From positions 1-56,148 of the forward strand of contig JASHOX010000096.1 of assembly GCA_030038415.1 (NCBI GenBank): a stretch of DNA of 56,148 nucleotides, given 5' to 3'. Source of the DNA: Xanthobacteraceae bacterium. Its GTDB lineage: Bacteria > Pseudomonadota > Alphaproteobacteria > Rhizobiales > Xanthobacteraceae. The translations under genes were made by a program, and so were the position numbers. The notes below the pieces were generated by a model. That model was not told the origin of the DNA. It did not search any database and was given only the letters and a program-made list of their open reading frames with translations. This document shows positions 47,182-54,624 of this stretch, piece by piece. How positions within the stretch are numbered: the first letter of the stretch is position 1; every line of letters starts with the position of its first letter.

Positions 47182-48372
47182 ATGAGCCAAATTCGAATTG
47201 CCATCGTCGGCGGCGGCCTAGCCGGGCTCGCGACCGCGGCCGCGCTGTGCCGTATCGGCACTGAAGCAGAGGTCTTCGAGCAGTCGCCGGCGCTCGGCGA
47301 AATCGGCGCCGGCGTCAACGTCAGTCCGCAAGCCATCAACGCGCTGCGTGCAATCGGGCTCGGCGACAAGATCGCGGCCGTCGCCAATATCGCGCCCGGT
47401 GTGCTCACCCGCGACATGAACACCGGCGCGCCGCTCCACTATCGCGATCAGACCGCGGCGGCGGCCCGCTTCGGCGCTGGCCCTCACAGCTTCCATCGGG
47501 CCGACCTTCTGCAGGCCTTGGCGAGCGGCGTCGATCCGCGATCGATTCATCTCGATCATCGGCTGATCGGCCTGGAGGAACGGACCGCGTGCGTCGAGCT
47601 CGCTTTCGCCAACGGTTCAAGGCACGAGGCCGATCTTGTGATCGGCGCCGACGGGATTCATTCGTCTGTCCGCCATGTGCTCTATGGCGACGACAATCCG
47701 ACCTACACCGGCCAGATGGTTTGGCGCGCACTGCTGCCAGGCGGCGAAATCCCTGCCGATGTGCTGGAACCTTCGGGCCACGTTCAATGGCTCGGCCGAG
47801 GGCGTCACTTCTTCGCCTATTATCTGCGCGGCCGCGACGTCGTGAACATCGTTACCCAGGAAGACACCGATAAATGGGTCGAAGAGGGCTGGTCGATTCC
47901 GGGCAATCCCGATGACATGCGTGCAAGCTTTCCGAATCCCGAGCCGTTGCTCGCCACGCTGTTGAACCGTGTCGGCCAGTGCTCGAAATGGGGTCTGTTC
48001 ATGCGCCCACTCACCGACGATTGGGGACGCGGCCGCGTCGCGCTCATTGGAGACGCCGCGCACGCGATGCTGCCCAATGCCGGTCAGGGCGCCAGCCAGT
48101 CGTTCGAAGACGCCTATATTCTGGCGCGCTGGCTTGCGGCCGAGCGCAATGATCCAATTCAAGCGTTACGGAATTTTCGCCGCATTCGCATTCCACGCGT
48201 GCACGCGGTTCAGCGCCGCTCCGCGGCGATCGTGCGGGCCAAGCACGATTACCAACAAAAATCGGAGAAAGCCGCGCCTGCCGCGGTCGACGCGGTCGAT
48301 TCGATGGCGTGGATCTGGGGCTACGATGTCACGGCCGAGTGGGACAAGCCACCGCTGGTGCCGGTCGGATGA
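47182..48372 (+). CDS. FAD-dependent monooxygenase (3-hydroxybenzoate 6-hydroxylase-like)
   Basis: The 396-residue flavoprotein has GGGLAGLATAAALCRIGTE near residue 10 for FAD, GADGIHSSVRHVL near 155 and GDAAHAMLPNAGQGASQSFEDA near 291. The RGxxVNIVTQED segment and C-terminal RRSAAIVRAKHDYQ follow the salicylate hydroxylase and 3-hydroxybenzoate 6-hydroxylase group. The aromatic substrate is not determined. It is a separate lineage from the monooxygenase at 39664, with which it shares only the core motifs. It may share a transcript with the gamma-carbonic anhydrase gene. Confidence 0.88.
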   Translation: MSQIRIAIVGGGLAGLATAAALCRIGTEAEVFEQSPALGEIGAGVNVSPQAINALRAIGLGDKIAAVANIAPGVLTRDMNTGAPLHYRDQTAAAARFGAGPHSFHRADLLQALASGVDPRSIHLDHRLIGLEERTACVELAFANGSRHEADLVIGADGIHSSVRHVLYGDDNPTYTGQMVWRALLPGGEIPADVLEPSGHVQWLGRGRHFFAYYLRGRDVVNIVTQEDTDKWVEEGWSIPGNPDDMRASFPNPEPLLATLLNRVGQCSKWGLFMRPLTDDWGRGRVALIGDAAHAMLPNAGQGASQSFEDAYILARWLAAERNDPIQALRNFRRIRIPRVHAVQRRSAAIVRAKHDYQQKSEKAAPAAVDAVDSMAWIWGYDVTAEWDKPPLVPVG

Positions 48373-48421
48373 CAAATGACAGACGAATAATCTTTCTGCT
48401 GTGTCCTTCCTCCAAAAAAGT

Positions 48422-48451
48422 GCGGCCGGCGCCTGGGGGAGCGCCGGCCGC
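48422..48451 (-). terminator. Intrinsic terminator of the BTLCP gene
   Basis: GCGGCCGGCGC and GCGCCGGCCGC are a perfect 11-base stem around an 8-base loop. On the minus strand it is followed by ACTTTTTTGG. It lies 75 bases past the stop of the minus-strand BTLCP gene. Confidence 0.8.
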
Positions 48452-48525
48452 CACGAACCCGGTCTGGGGACGGGGAGGGGTGGGGACGTGACCGGGGTCG
48501 TGTAGCTCCTTGTCTCTTTGTTCGC

Positions 48526-49158
48526 CTAGCGCGAGGACGCGGTGGCCGGCGCGGTTGCGGTGTCGCCGAGCGCGATCCAGGTGTTCGGATCGGATTGCGA
48601 TTGGCGCTTGACGAAGCGGTAGCCGGTTTCCGACCACAGCAGGATGTCGTTGGTCTGGTTGTCGAGAATGAATTCGCCCTTGTCGGTCTTGACGGTGAGG
48701 ATGGCGTGGCCGTCGCCGTTTTGGTCGCGCACCACGGTGATCAGCAGCGCCTCGCGCGGCCAGCCCTCCTGCATCAGCATTTTGCGCTTCGCCAGCACAT
48801 AGTCCTCGCAGTCGCCGTAGCCGTCCTGCGGATAGTTCCACCGTTCGACGACGCCCCAATGATCCATGTCGGTCATCGGCTTGACGTGGTCGTTGACCCA
48901 AAGATTGACGCGCTGCAGGTCCTTCCAAGCCTCCGTCGAGAGCACGACGTCACGCGGCATCGACGGCTTGGTCTTGCATTCGGGATCGTATTCGACGCAG
49001 AACTCGACCCAGCCGATCGGCGGGCGGGTGACGCCGCCGAGCGAGATGAATAGCGGCCGCTGTTGCGCGAAGCCGCCATTCGGCAGCGCCAGCAGCGCCA
49101 GCGCGGCAATGGCCGCCGCCGCTCCGCGCTTGAAGATTGCTTGTGCAACCGGTTTCAT
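48526..49158 (-). CDS. BTLCP transglutaminase-like cysteine protease
   Basis: The 210-residue exported protein has a signal peptide ending at GFAQ and the bacterial transglutaminase-like cysteine proteinase (BTLCP) core. The triad is Cys117 (YGDCEDY), His151 (GHAILTV) and Asp166 (LDNQTN). Two Cys at 54 and 61 may form a disulfide. The LapG relatives of this family cleave a surface adhesin under c-di-GMP control. No LapD is nearby, so this role is only an analogy. GGAAGGGG precedes the ATG at 49158. Confidence 0.87.
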   Translation of the reverse strand: MKPVAQAIFKRGAAAAIAALALLALPNGGFAQQRPLFISLGGVTRPPIGWVEFCVEYDPECKTKPSMPRDVVLSTEAWKDLQRVNLWVNDHVKPMTDMDHWGVVERWNYPQDGYGDCEDYVLAKRKMLMQEGWPREALLITVVRDQNGDGHAILTVKTDKGEFILDNQTNDILLWSETGYRFVKRQSQSDPNTWIALGDTATAPATASSR

Positions 49159-49492
49159 TGCGACCCCTTCCCGTCTCGTCGGGGTCACGTTTCGCACAAA
49201 GCTTTTGCGCCGCCGCTAAGTTCAATCGATCAATTTGAAGTAAAACAGCTTCAAGACATAGCAAACGTTGCGCGATCTTCATCTCCTATATTGAATAAAA
49301 GTTGGACTATTCTATTTTAATTTAAATTGTATAGGTGTGCCGCATAGACCGCATTCGGCGCGGGTTTTGCGCGGTCTTGGCTCGGCTCAGCCGGCCGCTC
49401 CGCTTGCTTCCACTAGGTATTTTCCGGGAGGTAGCCGAGGTCAAATGCGCCGGTACGGCACGCGGGCCGTGCTGCAAATTGCGCAAGCGCAT
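49159..49492. other. Gap with an AT-rich promoter-like zone
   Basis: Between the BTLCP and double-PilZ genes, both on the minus strand, positions 49225-49340 are unusually AT-rich for this genome (ATTCTATTTTAATTTAAATT). The zone lies upstream of the BTLCP gene and probably holds its promoter. No gene is seen. Confidence 0.5.
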
Positions 49493-50110
49493 TTACCCGC
49501 CGGTGACGTTCTCTTCGAGAAAGTCGGGATGCTGCAGGCGGGTGAACTCGATGGCGAAGCCGTCTTCGAGGTGGCGCACCACGCGGCCTTGCACCTTGCC
49601 CAAAGTCACCAGCGCGCCGATCGGCGGCCGCTCCTTCGAGGCGATACCGGCGCCGGATTGCGACACGTCGATGATACGGCAGGTGAGGTTGACGCCGTTC
49701 GGCAGGATCAGGCGGCCGACCGGGTTGCGCGGCACGATACGGCCGTGGCGGCGGTCTTCCGGTAGGCCGAGAATATGGCGATTGGCGAGCCAAGTGAGCT
49801 GAGCTGCGAGCTTGTCGCGCTTTCGCGCCGTGGCCGAAATCGTCATCGCGAAGCCATTCTCGAAGACGCGCGCGATTTGGCCTTCGAGCCGGCCGAGGTG
49901 ATCGACATAGGCAATGATGCGATCGCCCGGCGCGCCGGACACTGGCGCGATCAGCGCCATGCCGCCTGGCGACATATTGATGACCTGGCAGGGAAACTCG
50001 CGGCGATCCGGCAGCATATAGCGGCCGAGCAAATTGACCTTGACCCGCTGATGGCGGCGGCGGTCCTGATTTAGGGCCCGTAAACTCGGTAATCGCTCAG
50101 CTAACGCCAT
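49493..50110 (-). CDS. Tandem double PilZ-domain protein
   Basis: The 205-residue cytoplasmic protein has two PilZ domains. The first (about residues 14-95) has DRRRHQRVK and INMSPGGMAL; the second (about 115-200) has EDRRHGRIVPR and IDVSQSGAGI. Each contains both parts of the c-di-GMP motif (RxxxR and N/DxSxxG), so two ligands could bind. There is no linked output domain. It could be a c-di-GMP receptor for exopolysaccharide or motility, like the single PilZ protein at 30572. The start MALAERLPSLRALNQ has a purine-rich upstream region. Confidence 0.85.
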   Translation of the reverse strand: MALAERLPSLRALNQDRRRHQRVKVNLLGRYMLPDRREFPCQVINMSPGGMALIAPVSGAPGDRIIAYVDHLGRLEGQIARVFENGFAMTISATARKRDKLAAQLTWLANRHILGLPEDRRHGRIVPRNPVGRLILPNGVNLTCRIIDVSQSGAGIASKERPPIGALVTLGKVQGRVVRHLEDGFAIEFTRLQHPDFLEENVTGG

Positions 50111-50166
50111 TTGCTCTGCCGCCTGACGGGCCGGAGCAAACCTAGGCGGGCGATGTTAACGGCTCG

Positions 50167-50745
50167 TTAGCCGCCAATACCGCGGCCACCGTCATAGACG
50201 ACCAGATGACGGCGGCGCGGCGCCATGAAACGCGGCAGCAGCCGTGCTTCTAGCGATGCGCCGATGTGGCGGCGGCTGCCCAAAGTCAGCGCGCCGATCG
50301 GACTCGAACCGAGCCATTGCGGCGCCTTCAGCGGTGCCAGGACACCGATGGTGCGGGCCAGGCTCGGCCGGCTGGCGCCAAGCGGCAACAGCAGCAATTC
50401 AAGGTCGATCGGTTCGCCGTCGGCGCTCTGCGCCGCTACGCCGGCAACCGTGCCGACACGCTCGTCATTGAGAATGGCGAGCAGATCGGAGACGATCAGC
50501 TGGCTCGCCGCGGCCCACAGGCCGATGAAAGATTCGCCTTTGAGCTCGCGGCCGAATAGCGCACAGACCCGCGTGCCGGCGAGCCGAAACGGATGACCGG
50601 CGCCGCCGTCGAGAGCAAGGATGAAGGCATCGCTGAGCACGTGGCGAATGGCGCCCGGCTCGATGTCGGTGCGCTCCGGCGCCGACCGCTTGCCGCGCCG
50701 CTCCTCCCAATATGCATAGAGTTCCCGGCTCGCCGCGTGTTTCAT
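50167..50745 (-). CDS. PAS_5-family domain protein
   Basis: The 192-residue cytoplasmic protein matches the PAS_5 family of alphaproteobacteria: RELYAYWEERRGKRSAPERTDIEPGAIRHVLSDAFILALD, FRLAGTRVCALFGRELKGESFIGLW and LELLLLPLG. No output domain is fused. PAS domains sense ligands or partner proteins, but the ligand here is unknown. GGGAGC lies 5 bases before the ATG at 50745. The gene lies 56 bases upstream of the double-PilZ gene on the same strand, so they may be cotranscribed. Confidence 0.85.
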   Translation of the reverse strand: MKHAASRELYAYWEERRGKRSAPERTDIEPGAIRHVLSDAFILALDGGAGHPFRLAGTRVCALFGRELKGESFIGLWAAASQLIVSDLLAILNDERVGTVAGVAAQSADGEPIDLELLLLPLGASRPSLARTIGVLAPLKAPQWLGSSPIGALTLGSRRHIGASLEARLLPRFMAPRRRHLVVYDGGRGIGG

Positions 50746-50913
50746 AAACGCTCCCTGCCATCGTGCCGGCCGCACACATCTGTCCCTGATCGGGACAGGA
50801 TTTGCGGCAAATGGCGCTTTGGCCGGATGCCGAGCAGGTCGCGTGCCTGATGCACGCGACGGCGGTGGAAGGGCGCCAGCTCGGCCGCAGTTAAACTTAA
50901 CGGAACGTTGGCG

Positions 50914-50942
50914 TTGGCGCTGCGTGCCTGGCCGCCTAGGGT
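50914..50942 (+). promoter_or_regulatory. Candidate promoter for a small transcript
   Basis: TTGGCG (50914-50919) and TAGGGT (50937-50942) are spaced by 17 bases. The -10 match is poor. The proposed transcript would start near 50949 and end at the strong terminator at 51088-51117. Confidence 0.3.
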
Positions 50943-51011
50943 GTCATCAGCGAATGTTCTTCGGCGCGCCAGTCCAGGCGGCGCTTTTCAGCTCAGGGAG
51001 GCGAGGGGGAT

Positions 51012-51104
51012 GTGACCGACGTTGGCCGATGCGAGGCCGCAAAGCCGAACATCGCCGGCGTCGACCGCGGAAACCCGCGCAAGGTGCAAAAGGGAGGACG
51101 GTAA
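51012..51104 (+). CDS. Possible 30-residue small protein or leader peptide
   Basis: A GTG frame with AGGGGG two bases upstream encodes 30 residues beginning MTDVGRCEAAKPN and ending KVQKGGR. Its TAA is in the loop of the terminator at 51088-51117. The product is basic with one Cys and has no membrane segment. The ribosome-site spacing is short and no relatives are known to me. The interval might instead be a noncoding RNA. Confidence 0.35.
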   Translation: MTDVGRCEAAKPNIAGVDRGNPRKVQKGGR

Positions 51105-51117
51105 CGTCCTCCCTTTT
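51088..51117 (+). terminator. Strong intrinsic terminator with no recognised gene upstream
   Basis: A perfect 13-base stem (AAAAGGGAGGACG/CGTCCTCCCTTTT) around GTAA is followed by GTTTTTCGG. It lies 117 bases before the rhomboid gene and more than 1 kb past the nearest plus-strand gene. It is therefore the end of a small transcript or an attenuator in the rhomboid leader. Confidence 0.8.
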
Positions 51118-51233
51118 GTTTTTCGGCAGCGCACTCATCGTTCGTTCTGGAGTTCGGCTGTGACTGTGCGCTCTCTCGCCGCTTGTTCTTGGCGTCGCCT
51201 AAGCCTATTTCGGCTCTACACAAGGCGTGACCG

Positions 51234-52001
51234 GTGACGCAGCAATCCGAACCCCATCTTCGCGAGCCCATTTTCAATGTGCCGCTGGTCGTCATGGCGA
51301 CAGTCGGCGTTCTTGTTCTCGTTCATGCCTTTCGCATGTTCGTGCTGACGGACGAACAGGACGTCAATTTTCTTCTGACCTTCGCATTCATCCCGGCGCG
51401 CTTCGGCAGTGACGCCGGCGCTGTAGGCGCATTTCCCGGCGGTTTCGCCGCCGATCTGTGGACCTTCTTCACTTACGCTTTCATTCATGCCGACCTCATG
51501 CATCTCGGCCTCAATCTGGCTTGGCTCGTTCCGTTCGCGACCGCGCTGGCGCGCCGCCTCGGATCGTGGCGCTACCTCGTCTTCATGCTGGTCATGGCGG
51601 CGATCGGTGCGTTAGCGCATCTCATCACCCATCTCGGCGAGTTGGAGCCGATGATCGGCGCGTCGGCGGCGATCTCCGGCGCCATGGCGGCGGCGATGCG
51701 TTTTGTGTTTCAACCTGATGGTCCCGTCGCCCATTGGCGCGACCGTTCCGACGCGGGCTATCGCATACCGGCCGCTTCGCTCGCCGCGACGCTGCGCGAT
51801 CCGCGTTTTCTCTTATTCCTCGGCGTCTGGCTCGGGCTCAATGCGCTGTTCGGCTTTGGCACGATCTCGTTCGGCACCGAAGCGGGGCAGGCAATTGCCT
51901 GGCAGGCCCATGTCGGTGGCTTTTTCGCTGGCCTTCTGCTCTTTGATGCGTTCGATCCGGTGGTGCCGCGCGCCGAACTCGATAGTGAAATGAGTGGCTG
52001 A
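51234..52001 (+). CDS. Rhomboid family intramembrane serine protease
   Basis: The 255-residue protein from a GTG start has about six membrane helices. The catalytic Ser is in MIGASAAISGAM near residue 146 and the catalytic His in AWQAHVGGFFAG near residue 226. HADLMHLGLNL is the conserved first-loop motif. It cleaves single-span membrane proteins inside the bilayer. The C-terminal tail is charged and short. The strong terminator upstream suggests that its transcription begins after 51117. Confidence 0.9.
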   Translation: MTQQSEPHLREPIFNVPLVVMATVGVLVLVHAFRMFVLTDEQDVNFLLTFAFIPARFGSDAGAVGAFPGGFAADLWTFFTYAFIHADLMHLGLNLAWLVPFATALARRLGSWRYLVFMLVMAAIGALAHLITHLGELEPMIGASAAISGAMAAAMRFVFQPDGPVAHWRDRSDAGYRIPAASLAATLRDPRFLLFLGVWLGLNALFGFGTISFGTEAGQAIAWQAHVGGFFAGLLLFDAFDPVVPRAELDSEMSG

Positions 52002-52059
52002 GCCGATTAAGATGCATACCTCAGCGCCGTGGTTACCGTTTTCGGCAAAAATCGTGCAC

Positions 52060-52088
52060 GATCAAAAAGCTAAAGCTTGATCGGTTTT
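52060..52088 (+). terminator. Hairpin with T run after the rhomboid gene
   Basis: GATCAA (52060-52065) and TTGATC (52077-52082) enclose the short self-complementary AAAGCTAAAGC, and GGTTTTTG follows. It lies about 60 bases beyond the rhomboid stop. Confidence 0.5.
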
Positions 52089-52329
52089 TGCTCGTGATAA
52101 TACTGATGAAGCTTTAGGTCACGCCATTGCCGTATTAAGCTGCCACGCTCGCTTGCAGAGTCGGCGCTGGTTTTTTTGGGCGATGCCGCGCGGAACTCGA
52201 TGCTGCATTGCAGCAGCTACGCTGACATCGCCGGAACTCGGCGCCGACCCGAACATTGCAGTTATTGCCTTCGCTGCGCTACCCCGCTGCCATTGCGGAT
52301 TGCCGGCCGTGAAGGTTAGGGAGGTTACG
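52089..52329. other. Upstream region of the CBS gene with no gene seen
   Basis: About 240 bases between the hairpin and the CBS-protein start. A TTTTTTT run at 52171 and several GC-rich stretches are present but no clear hairpin, promoter or reading frame with a ribosome site. Confidence 0.4.
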
Positions 52330-52761
52330 ATGACCGTTAGCATCATTCTCGCGGCCAAGGGCCGCGAGGTCGTCAGTGTCGAACCCAACGCCACGCTTTC
52401 CTCGGTCGTCGCGCTGCTCGCGGAGCGGCGCATCGGCGCGGTGCTCATCCTGGGCGTGGACCGCCGCATCGTCGGCGTCATCTCCGAGCGTGACATCGTG
52501 CGCGCGCTGGCCGAGCGCGGCGCCGCCGCGCTCGACGATCCGGTGAGCCAATTCATGACGCGGCGAGTTTCGACCTGCACCGAGGGCGAGACTATGTCCA
52601 GCATCATGGAGCGGATGACCGAGGGCAAATTCCGCCACCTCCCGGTCGTCGACCAGGGACGGGTCGTCGGCATCATCTCGATTGGCGACGTGGTCAAGCA
52701 CCGGCTGCACGAGATGGAGCGCGATTCGGCGGCGATGCGTGATTACATCCTGACCGCTTAA
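52330..52761 (+). CDS. CBS-domain pair protein
   Basis: The 143-residue protein contains two CBS repeats: SVEPNATLSSVVALLAERRIGAVLILG with RRIVGVISERDIVRALAERG, then STCTEGETMSSIMERMTEGKFRHLPVVD with GRVVGIISIGDVVKHRLHE. CBS pairs bind adenosine nucleotides such as AMP, ATP or SAM and regulate partners. GGGAGG precedes the ATG at 52330. It is not fused to a catalytic domain. The nearest genes give no partner. Confidence 0.9.
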   Translation: MTVSIILAAKGREVVSVEPNATLSSVVALLAERRIGAVLILGVDRRIVGVISERDIVRALAERGAAALDDPVSQFMTRRVSTCTEGETMSSIMERMTEGKFRHLPVVDQGRVVGIISIGDVVKHRLHEMERDSAAMRDYILTA

Positions 52762-52878
52762 CCGAGCCCAGACGCCAGTTCATAAAGGCGCAGGCGGAGG
52801 ATTGAAACTGCATTTCCCAAACTTGCGCGCGGCGCTATGATATTGTCTCGCCATGGCGTTCGGCGGGGGAGGCAAATC

Positions 52879-53184
52879 ATGCGGCGCTCGGTGATGCTGC
52901 TCGGCGTCTTGGCGCTCGGCGCGATGGCGGTTGGAACGATCGGTGTCGCCGACGCGAAGACAAAAATCCGGCTGGCGCAGACGTCGACCGTCACCAATTG
53001 CATGATGACGTGCAATTCCCAGGCCGCCACCTGCCAGACCACGTGCCTGGTGCCCGGCACGGCGCCAACCGGCGCCGCGACCACCACCAGCAATGCCAAT
53101 CTAAGCACGACCTGTCAGGCCAATTGCTCGACCCAGCAGATCTCCTGCCAGACGACCTGCGCGCAGAACTCGCCGTCGCAGTAG
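52879..53184 (+). CDS. Secreted Cys-rich miniprotein with twin CX3C motifs
   Basis: The 101-residue protein has a signal peptide (MRRSVMLLGVLALGAMAVGT, cut after VADA) and a mature part of about 75 residues with eight Cys. They form two copies of C-x3-C-x6-C-x3-C: Cys41, 45, 52, 56 and Cys79, 83, 90, 94, separated by a Thr/Ala/Asn-rich linker. The repeated helix-turn-helix spacing is like twin-CX3C proteins, though the spacer is shorter. It probably forms disulfides in the periplasm. GGGGGAGG is 7 bases upstream. Function unknown. Confidence 0.75.
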   Translation: MRRSVMLLGVLALGAMAVGTIGVADAKTKIRLAQTSTVTNCMMTCNSQAATCQTTCLVPGTAPTGAATTTSNANLSTTCQANCSTQQISCQTTCAQNSPSQ

Positions 53185-53186
53185 TT

Positions 53187-53354
53187 TCAGCCCAATTCGG
53201 CGATCGATTCCTTGATCCACTCGATGGCCTTTTCCGTGGCCGCTTGACCGACGGCAGTGGATTCGGCGGCGCGATGGAAATCGAGAAAGCCGATATTGGC
53301 GATCCGCGGCGTGATGTCGACGTCCGGCGGGCCCCGAACCTCGATACTACTCAC
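53187..53354 (-). CDS. Possible 55-residue protein or C-terminal gene remnant
   Basis: A minus-strand frame from GTG 53354 (GAGAGGA 4 bases upstream) encodes 55 residues with MSSIEVRGPPDVDITPRIA then IGFLDFHRAAES and a helix ATEKAIEWIKESIAELG. It reads like a folded protein end with GC-rich codons. A stop lies in frame shortly upstream, in a stretch rich in TCACTCA repeats that is unlike its surroundings. It could be the tail of a broken hydrolase or phospholipase gene, but I cannot identify it. Confidence 0.35.
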   Translation of the reverse strand: MSSIEVRGPPDVDITPRIANIGFLDFHRAAESTAVGQAATEKAIEWIKESIAELG

Positions 53355-53619
53355 CAAATCCTCTCGTCACTCAATTCTCTTATCACTAAGCCTCTCACCA
53401 AGTCGTCACAGGACAATCCGGCGGCGCCTGATAGCCAACGACGCTTGGCATGCGCGATCGATCATTTGGGTCGGACCCGGCGGCAAGCCGGAGCCAAAAA
53501 TACGGTGAAAGTGGCGGCAGGTCAGCTAGATACCGCACACGTCGTCCCTCGGTTAGCCCGGCTCGTTGCCGTGCTGCGGGGCATGAAATTGCCGCCTTTA
53601 TGATCGACAAAAAAACGCG
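53355..53619. other. Low-coding gap with short TCAC repeats
   Basis: The stretch 53350-53405 holds short TCAC/TCTC/ACCAA repeats unlike neighbouring DNA. The rest up to the next gene has open frames on several strands without ribosome sites. It may be decayed sequence from the gene whose tail is at 53187-53354. Confidence 0.4.
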
Positions 53620-54618
53620 ATGTCAGGGTGGGGCTTGCGCGATTTTCGGTATGGGGGGTTAGCGGCGTTGTGCGCCGCTGCGGCGTTCCTTTTGCTCGAC
53701 CCGGCACCGGCGTCGGCGCAAATGCGCGCACTCGCGCCACCGCAATCCACGGCGCCGGCACCGCTGGTCCCGGGCACCGGATCGCCCGGTGCGACCATTG
53801 TCGCACCTAATCCGCTAGCGCCAGCGCCGCTCGCGCAGACCGAGCCGTTCATTCCGGCCGGCCGCGTCGCGCTGGCGGTGGCCGCCCGTTACGGCCGCGA
53901 TGCCCCGCTCATCAGCGGCGGCCTGATCTGGCGGGTCTATGCGGCGAAGCCCGATGCGACCGGCATCTTTCCTTTGCTCAAGGAAGAGCACGCGGCGGCG
54001 CCGACCTTTGTGCTGCCGCCGGGCAATTATGTCGTGCATGCGAGCCTCGGGCTGGCGAGCGCCGCCAAGGCGGTTCAGCTGCGCGCCGAGCCGGTGCACG
54101 AAGTGTTCGAAATTCCCGCCGGCGGCATGCGACTCGAAGGTCGCGTCGGCGACGTACGCATTCCCACTGGGCAAATATCGTTCGAGATCTATACCGGCAG
54201 CCAATTCGCCACCGCCGAGCGCCGGCGCATCGCGCAAAACGTGATGTCGGGCGATGTCGTGCTGTTGCCGGCAGGCACCTACAACATCGTATCGAACTAC
54301 GGCGACGGCAATTCGGTGGTGCGTTCCGACGTCAACATTGATGCCGGCAAGCTCACCGATATCACGGTGACGCATCGCGCCGCGGTAATCACGCTCAAGC
54401 TCGTCAACAATCCCGGCGGCGAGGCGCTCGCCAATACGCAATGGACGGTGCTTACCCCCGGCGGCGACGTCATCAAGGAATCGATCGGCGCGTTCCCGCG
54501 CATCGTGCTGGCGGAGGGTGATTATCACGTCATCGCCCGCAACGAGGGCAAGACCTACCAGCGCGATTTCAAGGTCGTCACCGGCGTCGACCGCGAGGTC
54601 GAAGTTCTGTCGCGATAA
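53620..54618 (+). CDS. Secreted protein with repeated beta domains, unknown function
   Basis: The 332-residue protein has a signal peptide (residues 1-34, cut near ASAQM), a Pro/Ala-rich linker (residues 36-75), then beta-rich parts resembling immunoglobulin-like or carboxypeptidase-regulatory-like repeats. LPPGNYVVHASLG, LPAGTYNIVSNYGDGNSV and LAEGDYHVIARNEGKTY are repeat ends with the common GxYxV pattern. It is probably periplasmic or surface attached. No enzyme motif is present. It converges on thrS 6 bases past its stop. Confidence 0.72.
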   Translation: MSGWGLRDFRYGGLAALCAAAAFLLLDPAPASAQMRALAPPQSTAPAPLVPGTGSPGATIVAPNPLAPAPLAQTEPFIPAGRVALAVAARYGRDAPLISGGLIWRVYAAKPDATGIFPLLKEEHAAAPTFVLPPGNYVVHASLGLASAAKAVQLRAEPVHEVFEIPAGGMRLEGRVGDVRIPTGQISFEIYTGSQFATAERRRIAQNVMSGDVVLLPAGTYNIVSNYGDGNSVVRSDVNIDAGKLTDITVTHRAAVITLKLVNNPGGEALANTQWTVLTPGGDVIKESIGAFPRIVLAEGDYHVIARNEGKTYQRDFKVVTGVDREVEVLSR

Positions 54619-54624
54619 CGGCGG

